From Mycolicibacterium brisbanense (GTDB lineage Bacteria; Actinomycetota; Actinomycetes; Mycobacteriales; Mycobacteriaceae), in assembly GCF_001570425.1 (NCBI RefSeq), contig NZ_BCSX01000049.1:28191-92190 (forward strand): a stretch of DNA of 64,000 nt. Direction: 5' to 3'. Made by a program: the position numbers and the translations under genes. The notes beneath the pieces are model-generated. The model had not been told where the DNA came from. It worked only from the letters and a program-made list of their open reading frames with translations, and ran no database searches. Below, in pieces: positions 8,515 through 18,085 of the stretch (position 1 is the first letter of the stretch; the number at the start of each line of letters is the position of its first letter).

Positions 8515-9888
8515 ATGACGACATCGAGCGGGCGCTCCGCTGCCATCATCGGAGCCGGCCAGACCGGGGTTACCGCAGCACTGGGGTTGTTGGACAACGG
8601 GTTTGACGTCACGTTGTACAGCGACCGCGATCAGCGCAGCCTGCGCGACGCGGTGCCTGCGACAGGCACGGCCCTGATCTTCGGCACCGCCCAGCGTGCC
8701 GAGGAGAGCCTTGGCCTCAACACCTACCTGGCCACCGCTCCGACCTCCACCGGACAGAGCGTGCGGGTGGTCAACGGCTCCGATCCGGCACGTCCCGAGG
8801 AGGTCGCGTTCGATGCGTCGTTCGACGGCTTCGTCGGGGTCGCGGTCGACACGCGCCTCAAGGCCGACGACCGGCTCACCCTGTTCCAGCAGCGCGGCGG
8901 AAGGTTCGTCGTCGAGCCGGTCGATCCCATCCGTCTCGACAGCATCGCCGCCGGTGTCGACCTGACCCTGGTGGCGACGGGCCGCGGCGGGCTCTCGTCG
9001 CTGTTTCCGATCGATCCCGACCGGACGGTGTACGACCGGCCGCAGCGCCGGCTCCTGGCCCTGACGGTAACCGGATTGCCCTACGGGCCGGAGGTTTTCG
9101 CGCACCGCAGCGCCGCAGGCGGCAGGCACAACGCCTTCACCGTGATCAGTGATCAGGGCGACTCGTGGTTGGGTCCGTATCTGCACAAGGACGCCGGTCC
9201 GTCCTGGGCCTTCCTCGGCTGGGCGTTGCCGGACAGCGACTGGGACCGCCGATTCGCCGGTGTGGACAGCGCCCAATCCGCGCTGCGGACCATCACCGAG
9301 CTGCACCGTGACTACATCGACTGGGATCTGCCCGAAGTCAGCGAATTGGCGGTGATCGAGGACGATCCGCATTCGTGGCTGACCGGCGGGGTCACCCAAC
9401 TGGTGCGCTCGGGGGTGGGCCACACGGCCGGTGGACATCCGGTCGCGGCGCTCGGCGACACCGCGGTCGCGTTCGATCCGATCGCCGGGCAGGGCGCGCA
9501 GGGTGGACTGGTGCAGGCCGCAACACTGGTACGCAAGGCCGCGGCGCACGACGGCGCATTCGACACCGCATGGCTGACAACAGTGTTCGAGGACTTCTAC
9601 CAGCACCGTGCCCGGGCGGCCCAGCTGGTCACCCGCCTCTTTCTGTCGGACCCCGAGTTCGCGGAGTACGGCGAACTGTTCTTCACCGCGGCCGGCTCCA
9701 GCGATCGGTTCGCGTCGAAACTCTTTGGGCTGCTGGATGACCCGACACCCGTGGAGCGGCTCACGTCCCGGCAGGCGGCATATGACCTGATCGCCGATTT
9801 CGCCGGGGAACCCGCCGAAGCGGTGCTCGACCGGTTTGTGCCGGCCGGCCGGTTCGACCGCTCCCGGTTGGCGTTGCGGGTGGCGTGA
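8515..9888 (+). CDS. StyA-type (styrene/indole) FAD-dependent monooxygenase
   Basis: The protein has 457 residues. It has an N-terminal FAD site GAGQTG (about 13-18) and the later flavoprotein motif GDTAVAFDPIAGQGAQGG (about 313-330), which in this family reads through a proline and replaces the usual GDAAH of phenol hydroxylases. The architecture fits the styrene/indole monooxygenase group, two-component enzymes that use FADH2 from a separate reductase. No flavin reductase is adjacent, so a distant or general reductase must serve it. The substrate is unknown. It converges on the SHOCT protein gene, with 3 bp between stops. Confidence 0.82.
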   Translation: MTTSSGRSAAIIGAGQTGVTAALGLLDNGFDVTLYSDRDQRSLRDAVPATGTALIFGTAQRAEESLGLNTYLATAPTSTGQSVRVVNGSDPARPEEVAFDASFDGFVGVAVDTRLKADDRLTLFQQRGGRFVVEPVDPIRLDSIAAGVDLTLVATGRGGLSSLFPIDPDRTVYDRPQRRLLALTVTGLPYGPEVFAHRSAAGGRHNAFTVISDQGDSWLGPYLHKDAGPSWAFLGWALPDSDWDRRFAGVDSAQSALRTITELHRDYIDWDLPEVSELAVIEDDPHSWLTGGVTQLVRSGVGHTAGGHPVAALGDTAVAFDPIAGQGAQGGLVQAATLVRKAAAHDGAFDTAWLTTVFEDFYQHRARAAQLVTRLFLSDPEFAEYGELFFTAAGSSDRFASKLFGLLDDPTPVERLTSRQAAYDLIADFAGEPAEAVLDRFVPAGRFDRSRLALRVA

Positions 9889-9891
9889 CGA

Positions 9892-10644
9892 TCAGCTTTT
9901 GAGGATGCGGCGCTTCTCCGCTTCGAACTCGGCGTCGGTCAGCGCACCCGAATCACGCAGCGCCGCCAGCGTCTTCAGCTGTTCGAGGCGCACGCCCTGA
10001 TCGGTGGTCGGATAGCTCGGCGGTGCGGGAACATAGCTCTGCGACGAGTACGTCGGCGCATCCGACGTTCCGAAGGCCGGGTATTCCTGCGGACCGACGG
10101 GACGCGGGCGCTTCGCAACGCGCGCCGACCACCAGAGGGCGACCACAAGTTCGACGAGGCCCAGCACGAACAGCCCGACAAATAGCCACACGACCCAGCC
10201 GTACCGGCTGCCGTGACCGAACGCCAGCCGCGGACTGATGTAACCGTTCACGTCGCCGTCGGTGACCACGTGATAGCCCCCGGCCTCGGCCACCTGAGCC
10301 ACCCATACCCGGACCCGGGCGTCATTGTTCACCGTCGTTGTGCCGCCGGGACTTTCGGTGACGACCGGCTCGGGCGTCCCTTCCGGGGGAACGAGCTGTA
10401 GTTTCAGACTCGGCACGGGCACGCCTCCGCCCGACCCCGTGGTGAGCGTGTGGAAGCTGATGGTGACCTCACCGGCGGGCAACTGCACCGTGCCCGATCC
10501 TGGGATCGGCACCTCTCCGTACGCGTCGTACTCGTCGAGTACGAACGCGTTGAGGACCAGGGCCACGATGAACCCGATGACCCCGACCACGAGGGACACG
10601 ATCGCGGCGGCCACCATCGGTGCCGCGATTCGCCGGCTGCTCAT
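9892..10644 (-). CDS. Membrane protein with C-terminal SHOCT domain
   Basis: The protein has 250 residues. A first hydrophobic helix (about 10-32, AAIVSLVVGVIGFIVALVLN) is followed by an extracytoplasmic beta-rich domain. A second helix follows (about 157-180, VVWLFVGLFVLGLVELVVAL), then a tyrosine/proline-rich linker and a C-terminal SHOCT motif (EQLKTLAALRDSGALTDAEF), which is a short oligomerisation or protein-binding element. The ATG at 10644 was chosen because the upstream extension is low-complexity GC-rich sequence. Function unknown. Confidence 0.75.
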   Translation of the reverse strand: MSSRRIAAPMVAAAIVSLVVGVIGFIVALVLNAFVLDEYDAYGEVPIPGSGTVQLPAGEVTISFHTLTTGSGGGVPVPSLKLQLVPPEGTPEPVVTESPGGTTTVNNDARVRVWVAQVAEAGGYHVVTDGDVNGYISPRLAFGHGSRYGWVVWLFVGLFVLGLVELVVALWWSARVAKRPRPVGPQEYPAFGTSDAPTYSSQSYVPAPPSYPTTDQGVRLEQLKTLAALRDSGALTDAEFEAEKRRILKS

Positions 10645-10691
10645 AGCCGGAAGTGTGCCATGGTCGCCACAGCAACGACTACCGTCGGGGC

Positions 10692-10931
10692 ATGCCTCGC
10701 GACGAGACCGAAGCACACCCGCCGGTCGGCCCGGTGCGCCGGCTGGCGATGCGGTACTGGATGGCGCTGATCCTGGTGATACTCGCGGCGCTCTTCGTCG
10801 CTCAGAACCGCGACCGCGTCCGGGTGCACGTGCTGTGGGTGACCGTCGAGTCGCCGATGTGGTCAATCTTGGTCATCATTTTCGTCGTGGGACTTCTCAT
10901 CGGACTGTTGCTGCGGTGGCGACGGAGCTAG
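10692..10931 (+). CDS. LapA/DUF1049 small membrane protein
   Basis: The protein has 79 residues and two transmembrane helices (about 20-37 and 55-75) flanking the family signature FVAQNRDRVRVHVLWVTVE, followed by a basic RWRRS tail. It matches the LapA domain (DUF1049), whose E. coli members take part in lipopolysaccharide assembly; in mycobacteria the role is undefined. It ends 2 bp before the methyltransferase start, so the two are likely cotranscribed. Confidence 0.8.
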   Translation: MPRDETEAHPPVGPVRRLAMRYWMALILVILAALFVAQNRDRVRVHVLWVTVESPMWSILVIIFVVGLLIGLLLRWRRS

Positions 10932-10933
10932 AC

Positions 10934-12010
10934 ATGCCGGAATCCAGCTTCGTCGTACGCCCGGATCCCGGCGACGATCGCAAGCAGACGCCGAGTTCGC
11001 GGTTGCAGGCGGCGGGATTGACTTCGGCCATCACGCTTTTCGCGGAGGCCGCCCGCACCGTGCCACTGCCGAGCCCGCCGCAGCCCATCGTGGTCGCCGA
11101 CTACGGTGCGGGCACCGGGCACAACGGCCTGCTCGCGATCGCGAAGGCGGTCGGCGTGCTGCGTGGGCGCACCCGCCCCGAACATTCGGTGCTGGTGACG
11201 CACACCGACACCCCGGACAACGATTTCACCACGCTGTTCCGCACCCTCGCGGAGGACCCGGCGTCCTATCTGCGCACGGATGCGGCGTCGTTCAGCTCGG
11301 CGGTCGGCCGGTCGTACTACACCCAGATCCTGCCGTCGAACAGCATCAACCTGGGTTGGTCGGCGTGGTCGATTCAGTGGCTGGGGCGGGTACCGATGCC
11401 CGTGGGCGATCACCTCGTGGCGGCCTACAGTGCCGACCCGTACGTCCGCGCCGCCTACGCGCGGCAGGCGGCGCACGACTGGCACGAGTTCGTGGCGTTC
11501 CGGGGCCGGGAGCTGTGCCCCGGCGGCAAACTCGTGGTGCTGACGATGGGCCTCGCCGACGACGGCGATTTCGGTTATCGGCCGCTGATGCTCGCCCTCA
11601 CCGACGCTCTGCGAGGACTCGTGGCCGACGCGGTGATCACCAGCGACGAGCTGCACCGAATGTCGTTGCCTGTGATGGGCCGGGCCGCAGTGGATTTCGC
11701 GGCCCCCTTCGCACCCTCCGGCCGTCTCGAACGGCTCTCCATCGAACATCTCGAGGTGTTCGACGCCGAGGACCGGTTCTTCAACCAGTACCGCACCGAC
11801 CATGACGCAAGGGCTTTCGGCGCCCAATGGGCCGCGTTCTGCCGGTTCGCGTTGTTCGGCGCGTTGGCCGAAGCGCTCGGGGACGCGAGACGGCACGCGG
11901 TGTTCTTCGACCGGCTCGAGGCCGGCGTGGCCGCCCGGCTGGCCGCCGCCCCCGAACAGATGCGGATCCCGCTGGCCGAAGTGGTCCTGGTCAAACGACC
12001 CAAGAGTTAA
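10934..12010 (+). CDS. SAM-dependent carboxyl methyltransferase (SABATH-like)
   Basis: The protein has 358 residues. It contains a SAM-binding VADYGAGTGHNG (about 55-66) and, further on, HTDTPDNDFTTLF and YYTQILPSNSINLGWSAWSIQWL, which resemble the plant-type SABATH family of carboxyl methyltransferases (salicylate or jasmonate type, PF03492). It would methylate a small-molecule carboxylate or nitrogen. The start follows the LapA stop by 2 bp. Its TAA overlaps the convergent stop of the ThDP enzyme by 4 bp. The substrate is not predictable. Confidence 0.82.
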   Translation: MPESSFVVRPDPGDDRKQTPSSRLQAAGLTSAITLFAEAARTVPLPSPPQPIVVADYGAGTGHNGLLAIAKAVGVLRGRTRPEHSVLVTHTDTPDNDFTTLFRTLAEDPASYLRTDAASFSSAVGRSYYTQILPSNSINLGWSAWSIQWLGRVPMPVGDHLVAAYSADPYVRAAYARQAAHDWHEFVAFRGRELCPGGKLVVLTMGLADDGDFGYRPLMLALTDALRGLVADAVITSDELHRMSLPVMGRAAVDFAAPFAPSGRLERLSIEHLEVFDAEDRFFNQYRTDHDARAFGAQWAAFCRFALFGALAEALGDARRHAVFFDRLEAGVAARLAAAPEQMRIPLAEVVLVKRPKS

Positions 12011-13551
12011 ACCGACCAGCCCGCAATCGCGGCGTCGATCAGGTGTGGGCCGGGCTCGCCGAGCGCAGCGCGGAACTGCTCGGCAAGGTCCTCGGCTGTG
12101 GTCGCCCGCGTCGCGGGAACGCCGAATCCCTGTGCGATGGAAACAAAGTCGATGTCGGGTCGACTGAGGTCGAGCAACGAGCGGGACTGCTCACCGGCCG
12201 CCGCGGCACCGACGCGCTGCAGTTCCATTTGAAGGATCGCGTAGGCGTGGTTGTTGAGGATGACGACGGTGACATCGAGTTGCTCGCGGGCCATGGTCCA
12301 CAGCGCCGAGATGGTGTAGAGCGCACTGCCATCGGCCTGCAGCGCGATCACCGGCCGGTGCGGCGCGGCGACAGCGGCGCCTACAGCCACCGGCAGCCCC
12401 TGGCCGATCGCGCCACCGGTCAGCGTCAGCAGGTCGTGAGCGGCCGAACCCGCAGTCGCAGTGGGCAGGAACAAGCCGCTGGTGTTCGCCTCGTCGGAGA
12501 CGATCGCGTTCTCGGGCAGCAGCGCGGCGATCACCTGGGCCCAGTTCTGCGCGTTGAGTGGGCCGCGCGGCAGTGCGGCGAGTTCGGCGGGATTGTCGAT
12601 ATACGGCGCGGCCCCGAGGTGGTCGGCCAGCTTCTCCAGATCGCTCGGGGCCACCGTGTGCACGGTCGCCCCGGATGGCACGAGGTCGCCCGGCTTGCCC
12701 GGATATGCGAAGAACGTGACCGGCGAACGTGCCCCCACCAGAACCAGATCCGTTGTGCCGGCGAGTTGTTCGACAGCCTGCTCACCAAGGTAGGCCAACC
12801 GGTCGAGGTGCGGCACACCACGTCCACGGGCCAGCCGGGCCGGGAAGGTCTCGATGAGCGCTCGAGCTCCGGTCACGGCCGCGATGCGGGCCGCCGCGAT
12901 GAGCCCTTCGGCGGAGTTGGCCGCGCCACCGAGCAGCAACAACGCATGCGCGCCGCGTTCACGCAGCAGCTCCGCCGCAGCCTCGATCTGCATGCCACCG
13001 GGCGCCGGCCGCCGTTGTGGCGACACCGGCGCGCCGGGCGACGCCGGGCCCCACGAGAAATCGGCGGGCAGGATCACGGTCGCCACTTCGCCGGGTTCCC
13101 CGGTCGCGCTGCCGACAGCGCTGTCCACGGCCGCAGCCACGTCGTCGGGCGTCGCGGGCCGGTGTACCGAACCGTGGGTCCAACCGGCCAGCGCCTCGAT
13201 GTCGGATTCCAGTGGGGCATCAAGTCGTTTGTGGTGCGTCGCATGGTCGCCGACGATGTTGACGACCGGACTGAAGGCCCGCCGCGCGTTGTGCAGATTG
13301 GCCAGACCGTTGGCCAATCCGGGTCCGAGGTGCAGCAGGGTGGCCGCCGGCCGCCCAGCGATGCGCGCATAGCCGTCGGCCGCACCTGTGGCCACGCCTT
13401 CGAACAGGCAGAGCACGGGCCGCATCTGCGGCGCGGAGTCCAGTGCCGCGACGAAGTGCATCTCCGAGGTGCCCGGATTGGCGAAGCACACGTCGACTCC
13501 TGCGGCGAGCAATCGCGCGATGGCCACCTGGGCACCGGTGCTCGGGCTCAT
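12007..13551 (-). CDS. ThDP-dependent enzyme, acetolactate synthase-like (IlvX type)
   Basis: The protein has 514 residues with the three-domain thiamine-diphosphate fold. The N-terminal PYR domain has the catalytic glutamate in LFEGVATGAADGYAR (Glu about 50). The C-terminal PP domain has QADGSALYTISALW followed by NNHAY, the GDGS-to-NN cofactor motif with its glycine replaced. From memory it closely resembles M. tuberculosis IlvX (Rv3509c), a large-subunit homologue not required for branched-chain amino acid synthesis. No small regulatory subunit is adjacent, which argues against a biosynthetic acetolactate synthase. Benzoylformate decarboxylase-like activity is another possibility. The ATG at 13551 was chosen over an upstream start with a low-quality leader. 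Confidence 0.85.
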   Translation of the reverse strand: MSPSTGAQVAIARLLAAGVDVCFANPGTSEMHFVAALDSAPQMRPVLCLFEGVATGAADGYARIAGRPAATLLHLGPGLANGLANLHNARRAFSPVVNIVGDHATHHKRLDAPLESDIEALAGWTHGSVHRPATPDDVAAAVDSAVGSATGEPGEVATVILPADFSWGPASPGAPVSPQRRPAPGGMQIEAAAELLRERGAHALLLLGGAANSAEGLIAAARIAAVTGARALIETFPARLARGRGVPHLDRLAYLGEQAVEQLAGTTDLVLVGARSPVTFFAYPGKPGDLVPSGATVHTVAPSDLEKLADHLGAAPYIDNPAELAALPRGPLNAQNWAQVIAALLPENAIVSDEANTSGLFLPTATAGSAAHDLLTLTGGAIGQGLPVAVGAAVAAPHRPVIALQADGSALYTISALWTMAREQLDVTVVILNNHAYAILQMELQRVGAAAAGEQSRSLLDLSRPDIDFVSIAQGFGVPATRATTAEDLAEQFRAALGEPGPHLIDAAIAGWSV

Positions 13552-13691
13552 CGGCCGGCCCGTGTCAACATCAGACCGCCGGCTTCGATTTCGTGTTGAT
13601 GGCGCTTGTCCCGCACCCACTCATAGTGGTCGGCGATCCGGTCGGGCGCCAGGGCGACACCTGATGAAGTCGCGCCGGACGGTGACGCAAG

Positions 13692-15497
13692 CTAGCCGCC
13701 GTGGCCGTGGCCGCCGCCCGGAGCGGGCACCCACGGCAGGCCCGGGACGGTCGGGTAAGGCGCCACGGGGGTCCACGGCGTCTGGGTCGGCGTCGACGGA
13801 GCCGCACTCGTCGGCGTATCGGTCGTCGCAGGCGCGGCGGTCGTGGGTGTGTCCGTCGTCGGCGGTGGTGCGTCGGTCGTCTGGGGCGGCGGTGGCGCAT
13901 CGGCGGGTGGCGGTGGTGCGGTCTGGGTGACGGTCTGCGCCGGGGCCTGCTCGATGACGGTCTGCGGTGACTGCTGCTGCTGTTGTTGTTGCTCAGGTGC
14001 CGACGCGCCGGCCGGAGCGTCGGCCGCCGGTGCCTGCGCGGGCGCCGATGTGGTGGTCATCGCCGTCGAGGTCGATGCCGGGGCCGGGCTCTTCTCCGAG
14101 TCTTGATGGGTCAGCAGCAGCACGGCCGCGACGGCGACGAGCGCTACCGCGCCTCCCGCGCCCGCCAGCAACGCGGGTTTGCGATACCAGGGCAGCGCGG
14201 CGACCCGGTCATGGTCGGTGAGCTCGGCTTCGCCGAATTCCAATCGCGGGCGGGCGCTGGTGAGGCCGATGCGGGCGGGCTCGGGTTCGGGTTCGGCATA
14301 GCCCAATTCGGTGGCCGGAGCGACGTCGGGCACATCGTCGGCATCCGACCAGGCCAGCGCCCGCGAGGCCGGCGGCGGTTCGGGGGCCATCACGGCGGCC
14401 GCCTGGGTTGGCGGCGCGGCGGCCGACGCCGGAGCGAGTGCGGTCATGCTCTCCTCGACCGTGCCGCGCACCGCGGTGATCCCCGATCCGATGGCCGCGG
14501 TCAGCTCGGGTTGCGCCCCGGTGATCACCGGCACCCGCAGACTCTGCGACAGCGCTGTGGTGACGGCCGGGATCCTGGCCCCGCCGCCGATGGTCGCCAC
14601 GGCGACGAGATCGCCGGGCCGCAGCCCGGCGCGGTCCACGGTGTCCTGCAGAACCGCGACGAATTCGTTCAACGGCGCCTGCATGGCGTCGTCGAGTTCA
14701 CGCCGGTTCAACCGGACCTCGCTGCGGTGGCCCGGCAATTCGGCGGTCAGCGAGGTCACCGACTCGGTGGACAGCCGCTCCTTGGCGCGGCGGCACTCAC
14801 CGCGCAACCGGCCCAGCGAACCGATCGCCGACGTGCTGGCCAGGTCGATGGTGCCCGCAGCCGACAGTTCGTTGACGATGTGGGTGAGCAGGGCCTGGTC
14901 GATGAGATCACCCGACAGATCGGGGTGCCGGACGGTCGGGGCGATCGGCTGGTAGCCGTTCCCGGCGTCGGCGAGCGTGATGCTGGTGCCTGTACCGCCG
15001 AAATCGCACAGCGCGATCACCCCGCGGGTCGGCACCCCCGGGTTGTCCTGCAGAGCGGTCAGCGCTGCCGTGGCGTCCGACATCACCGTGGGCGTGGCCG
15101 GGGCCCGGAACTCCGGGACCTCGTCAAGGGCGTGGCGCAGCGCAGCGACCTGGTTTGGCCGCCAGTGTGCGGGGTGGGTGACGGCGATCGGGTCCGTTGC
15201 CGGCGCGCCTCGGGTGACCGTGCGCAGCAACGCTCCCAACGCGTCTGCCACCAGCACCTCGCCACGATGCGACGAGCCGTCAGGGGCCAAGATGCCCACC
15301 GGATCCCCGACCCGGTCGACGAAGTCGGTCAGGATGAGTCCCCGCTCGGTGAGATTGGGGTTCTCGCTGGGCACTCCGACCTCGGATGGGCGATGCGGAT
15401 ACAGCGTCAGCACAGGTGAGCGCGTCACCGCGGTCCTGCCCACCACCACCGCCGTCAGGTTGGTCGCACCAACCGACAACCCAATTCCGTCAGCCAT
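13692..15497 (-). CDS. Hsp70-like membrane protein with Pro/Thr-rich tail
   Basis: The protein has 601 residues. The first ~370 form a DnaK-like nucleotide-binding domain: phosphate-1 GLSVGATNLTAV (about 5-16), phosphate-2 DFGGTGTSITL (about 165-175) and adenosine motif TIGGGARIPAV. There is no substrate-binding domain. Instead a linker leads to one transmembrane helix (LLAGAGGAVALVAVAAVLLL), followed by an extracytoplasmic Ser/Thr/Gln/Pro-rich tail ending GHGHGG. It fits mycobacterial proline-rich Hsp70-like proteins such as Rv2264c (from memory). It may link ATP-dependent conformational change to the envelope; the partner is unknown. Confidence 0.83.
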   Translation of the reverse strand: MADGIGLSVGATNLTAVVVGRTAVTRSPVLTLYPHRPSEVGVPSENPNLTERGLILTDFVDRVGDPVGILAPDGSSHRGEVLVADALGALLRTVTRGAPATDPIAVTHPAHWRPNQVAALRHALDEVPEFRAPATPTVMSDATAALTALQDNPGVPTRGVIALCDFGGTGTSITLADAGNGYQPIAPTVRHPDLSGDLIDQALLTHIVNELSAAGTIDLASTSAIGSLGRLRGECRRAKERLSTESVTSLTAELPGHRSEVRLNRRELDDAMQAPLNEFVAVLQDTVDRAGLRPGDLVAVATIGGGARIPAVTTALSQSLRVPVITGAQPELTAAIGSGITAVRGTVEESMTALAPASAAAPPTQAAAVMAPEPPPASRALAWSDADDVPDVAPATELGYAEPEPEPARIGLTSARPRLEFGEAELTDHDRVAALPWYRKPALLAGAGGAVALVAVAAVLLLTHQDSEKSPAPASTSTAMTTTSAPAQAPAADAPAGASAPEQQQQQQQSPQTVIEQAPAQTVTQTAPPPPADAPPPPQTTDAPPPTTDTPTTAAPATTDTPTSAAPSTPTQTPWTPVAPYPTVPGLPWVPAPGGGHGHGG

Positions 15498-15559
15498 GTC
15501 ACCCCGTCTCGAGAGAGCACTATCCGGTAGTCCATCTCAGTTAACGGGGCGAATGTTAC

Positions 15560-16633
15560 TCAGCGAATATTGCCGCTACCTGTGATGAGGGGTAGATCCA
15601 GCGGGGTTACCCATCCTGGCAAATGATCATTGACTGCGGGGACGGCGTTTAGCGCACGTAGACCAGTGGCCAGGCAGCCCGCCGCGGCCGCGTCGCGGCC
15701 CGAACCATCGGTGAACCGGAACGCGGTTTCCTGCGAGATGCTCGGGGTGCCGTCGATGTCGACGCGGTACACATCGTTGTCGTTGCCGGACGGCCAGTCG
15801 GGCGCAGCGTCCAGTCCGATGCGGTTGACGTGCTCGAGCTGGATGCGGGTCTCGCCGCGGTACACGCCGTTGATGGTGAACCGGACCGCGGCCACATTGC
15901 CCGGTGCGATGATCCCCTTGGCGGTCTTGCGTTCGTCGGGGGTCACCCACTTGTCCCAAGTGGTGGTGATCGCGTCGAGTTCGATACCCGCCGCGTACGC
16001 GATCATCGGAACGGTTGCGCCCCAAGCGAATACCAGGATATCGGGGGTTTCGAGCAGCGCCCGGTGCTCGGGCGGCTTGCCGATTCCCATCTCGAACTCG
16101 TAGTCGCCGGTGTAATTGGTGTAGTCGAGCAGCTCCGAGGCCCGGACCTGACGGATCTCCGAACACAGGCCCATCAGTGTCATCGGGAACAGATCGTTGG
16201 CGAAGCCGGGGTCGATGCCGGTGGTGAAGCACGACGCCCCGCCGGCCTCGCACGCCTCGGTGACGGGCTCGATCCAATTCGGCGGGTTCAGGTGCATCTT
16301 CGGCCACACCCAGGGCGTCATCGCCGTCGAGCAGACGTCGATGCCGGCCCGTAGGAACCGGGTGATCAGGTCGATGTTGGCGTCGGCATGCGCTGCGGTC
16401 GGACCGTAGTGGACCAGGGCGTCGGGCCTCAGCGCGATGAGCGCGTCGACGTCGTCGGTCGCCGTGACACCGATCGGAGCGCCCAGCCCACAGATCTCAC
16501 CCGCATCGCGGCCGACCTTCTCGGGGTTACAGACCCCGACACCGACCAGTTCGAACAGTGGATGCTTGACGATTTCGGCGATCACCATGCTGCCGACAAA
16601 ACCGGTGCCCCAGACCACGACTCGCTTCGTCAC
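15560..16633 (-). CDS. NAD(P)-dependent dehydrogenase, dihydrodipicolinate reductase-like
   Basis: The protein has 357 residues. An N-terminal Rossmann motif VVVWGTGFVGSMV (about 4-16) and the fold of DapB N-terminal-domain oxidoreductases (2,4-diaminopentanoate dehydrogenase-like) are evident. No lysine-pathway partners are nearby, so a catabolic role with an amine or a steroid-like substrate is more likely than diaminopimelate synthesis. The GTG at 16633 begins immediately before TKRVVVWG, so the Rossmann strand sits at its usual position. The divergently expressed SDR and its TetR lie just to the right. Confidence 0.8.
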   Translation of the reverse strand: MTKRVVVWGTGFVGSMVIAEIVKHPLFELVGVGVCNPEKVGRDAGEICGLGAPIGVTATDDVDALIALRPDALVHYGPTAAHADANIDLITRFLRAGIDVCSTAMTPWVWPKMHLNPPNWIEPVTEACEAGGASCFTTGIDPGFANDLFPMTLMGLCSEIRQVRASELLDYTNYTGDYEFEMGIGKPPEHRALLETPDILVFAWGATVPMIAYAAGIELDAITTTWDKWVTPDERKTAKGIIAPGNVAAVRFTINGVYRGETRIQLEHVNRIGLDAAPDWPSGNDNDVYRVDIDGTPSISQETAFRFTDGSGRDAAAAGCLATGLRALNAVPAVNDHLPGWVTPLDLPLITGSGNIR

Positions 16634-16655
16634 CGCACCACCATATGCACAGATG

Positions 16656-17216
16656 TCATGTGCGCGGGGCGGTTCCGGGCCAGCCCGCCAGGGCCAGGTC
16701 GGCCACGGCGTGCAGCTCCGCACGGCTCGCGCCACTGCGCGCTTGCACCGAAATCCCTTGACACACAGCCGAGATCCACCGGGCCAGCAACGTGGTGTCA
16801 ACGTCTGCCAGTTCGCCGGTGGCCACCGCGGCGTCGAACCGGCGGGCGATGTCCTGTACATCTGCGCAACGCCGGCCTGCCAGCCCTTCCTCGTTCCCGG
16901 TCAGCAGGCAGCCACGCTGCTCGCCGGTGGTCGCGTCCGCCGCGCCGTGCACCATCGCCTCGGCCACCTCGCGGGCGGTCGGCCGGGTCAAAGCCACAGC
17001 AACGTAGCCGCCGGGCCCGGCGACATACCGCTGCAGTGCGCGCTCGAAGAGCTCTTCCTTGGAGCCGAACTCGGCGTAGATACTGCGGCGGTTCACTCCG
17101 GTCGCGGCGGTCAGATCGCTGATCGACACCCCGTCGAAGCCGTGTACCCAGAACAGTTTCATCGCCACGTCCTCGACCTGTTCGGGGTCGAATTGCCGCG
17201 GCCTGCCCACCGCCAT
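16656..17216 (-). CDS. TetR-family transcriptional regulator
   Basis: The protein has 186 residues. The HTH is at about 27-50 (VSISDLTAATGVNRRSIYAEFGSKEEL), with the recognition helix NRRSIYAEF typical of the TetR/AcrR subgroup often next to SDR genes. The ATG at 17216 begins MAVGRPRQFDPEQV, the usual TetR start. The gene is divergent from the SDR at 17338 with 121 bp between them, so autorepression and control of the SDR is the expected arrangement. It also reads toward the DapB-like oxidoreductase (22-bp gap) and may be cotranscribed with it. Confidence 0.9.
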   Translation of the reverse strand: MAVGRPRQFDPEQVEDVAMKLFWVHGFDGVSISDLTAATGVNRRSIYAEFGSKEELFERALQRYVAGPGGYVAVALTRPTAREVAEAMVHGAADATTGEQRGCLLTGNEEGLAGRRCADVQDIARRFDAAVATGELADVDTTLLARWISAVCQGISVQARSGASRAELHAVADLALAGWPGTAPRT

Positions 17217-17299
17217 CGCACATCTGCCTTTCTCTGCTGTGATACCAGTCACAACGGGAATCATCGCTATTGCCTAGGCCTTGACCTCAGCGTACTTAG

Positions 17300-17320
17300 T
17301 AACCAACCGGTTCGAAATCA
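17300..17320. promoter_or_regulatory. Candidate operator upstream of the SDR
   Basis: The sequence contains AACCGGTT, a perfect 8-bp palindrome (17305-17312), within the divergent TetR/SDR intergenic region and about 25 bp before the SDR start. It is the clearest symmetric element there. Binding by the adjacent TetR is inferred from position. Confidence 0.3.
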
Positions 17321-17337
17321 TTCCGGAAGGAAATCCC

Positions 17338-18084
17338 ATGAGCACAGCACCCCTGACCGGCCGCCGCGCACTGGTGACAGGCGGTTCCCGTGGCATCGGC
17401 GCACAGATCGTGCGTCGACTGGCGGCCGACGGCGCCGCCGTCGCCTTCACCTATGCCGCGTCGGCCGTCGAGGCAGAGAAACTGGTCGCCGAGGTCAGCG
17501 CCGACGGCGGGCGAGCTGTGGCCATCCAGGCCGACAGCGCCGACCCCGCACAGGTGGCCGCGGCGGTCGAGGAGACCGTGACGGCCCTCGGCGGCCTCGA
17601 CGTGCTGGTCAACAATGCCGGCACTGCCTACATCGCACCCATCGACGAGTTCCCGCAGGAAGAGTTCGACCGGTTGGTGGCGATCAACATCGGTGGCGTC
17701 TACGCCGCGATCCGCAGCGCCGTCGGTCATCTCGGCGAAGGTTCGCGGATCATCAACATCGGCAGCATCAACGCCGACCGCGTACCGGTGCCCGGCCTTT
17801 CGGTGTACGCGATGACCAAGGGCGCGGTGTCCTCACTGACCCGGGCGCTGGCACGCGATCTCGGCCCGCGCGGTATCACCGTCAACAATGTGCAACCCGG
17901 CCCCATCGCCACCGATCTGAACCCTGATGAAGGCGAATTCGCCGATTCCATCAGGCAATCCACCGCACTCGGACGCTACGGCGACACGTCCGACATCGGC
18001 GCGGTGGTGAGCTTCCTGGCGGGTTCGGAATCCGGCTTCGTGACCGGGGCGAACTGGAACGTCGACGGCGGGTTCACGGCCTGA
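17338..18084 (+). CDS. Short-chain dehydrogenase/reductase (3-oxoacyl reductase-like)
   Basis: The protein has 248 residues. It has TGGSRGIG (about 14-21), NNAG (about 95-98), a catalytic Ser in NIGSINADRV (about 143) and YAMTK (Tyr about 157, Lys about 161), with a C-terminal NVDGGFTA typical of FabG-like SDRs. The ATG at 17338 follows GGAAGGAAA. It is the single target gene of the divergent TetR regulator. Enzymes of this arrangement often reduce small quinones, aldehydes or ketones; the substrate is unknown. Confidence 0.9.
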   Translation: MSTAPLTGRRALVTGGSRGIGAQIVRRLAADGAAVAFTYAASAVEAEKLVAEVSADGGRAVAIQADSADPAQVAAAVEETVTALGGLDVLVNNAGTAYIAPIDEFPQEEFDRLVAINIGGVYAAIRSAVGHLGEGSRIINIGSINADRVPVPGLSVYAMTKGAVSSLTRALARDLGPRGITVNNVQPGPIATDLNPDEGEFADSIRQSTALGRYGDTSDIGAVVSFLAGSESGFVTGANWNVDGGFTA

Positions 18085-18085
18085 C

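Noticed and set aside
11827..13599. 590-codon open frame on the + strand
   Set aside because: Antisense to the ThDP-dependent enzyme; no motif, biased composition.
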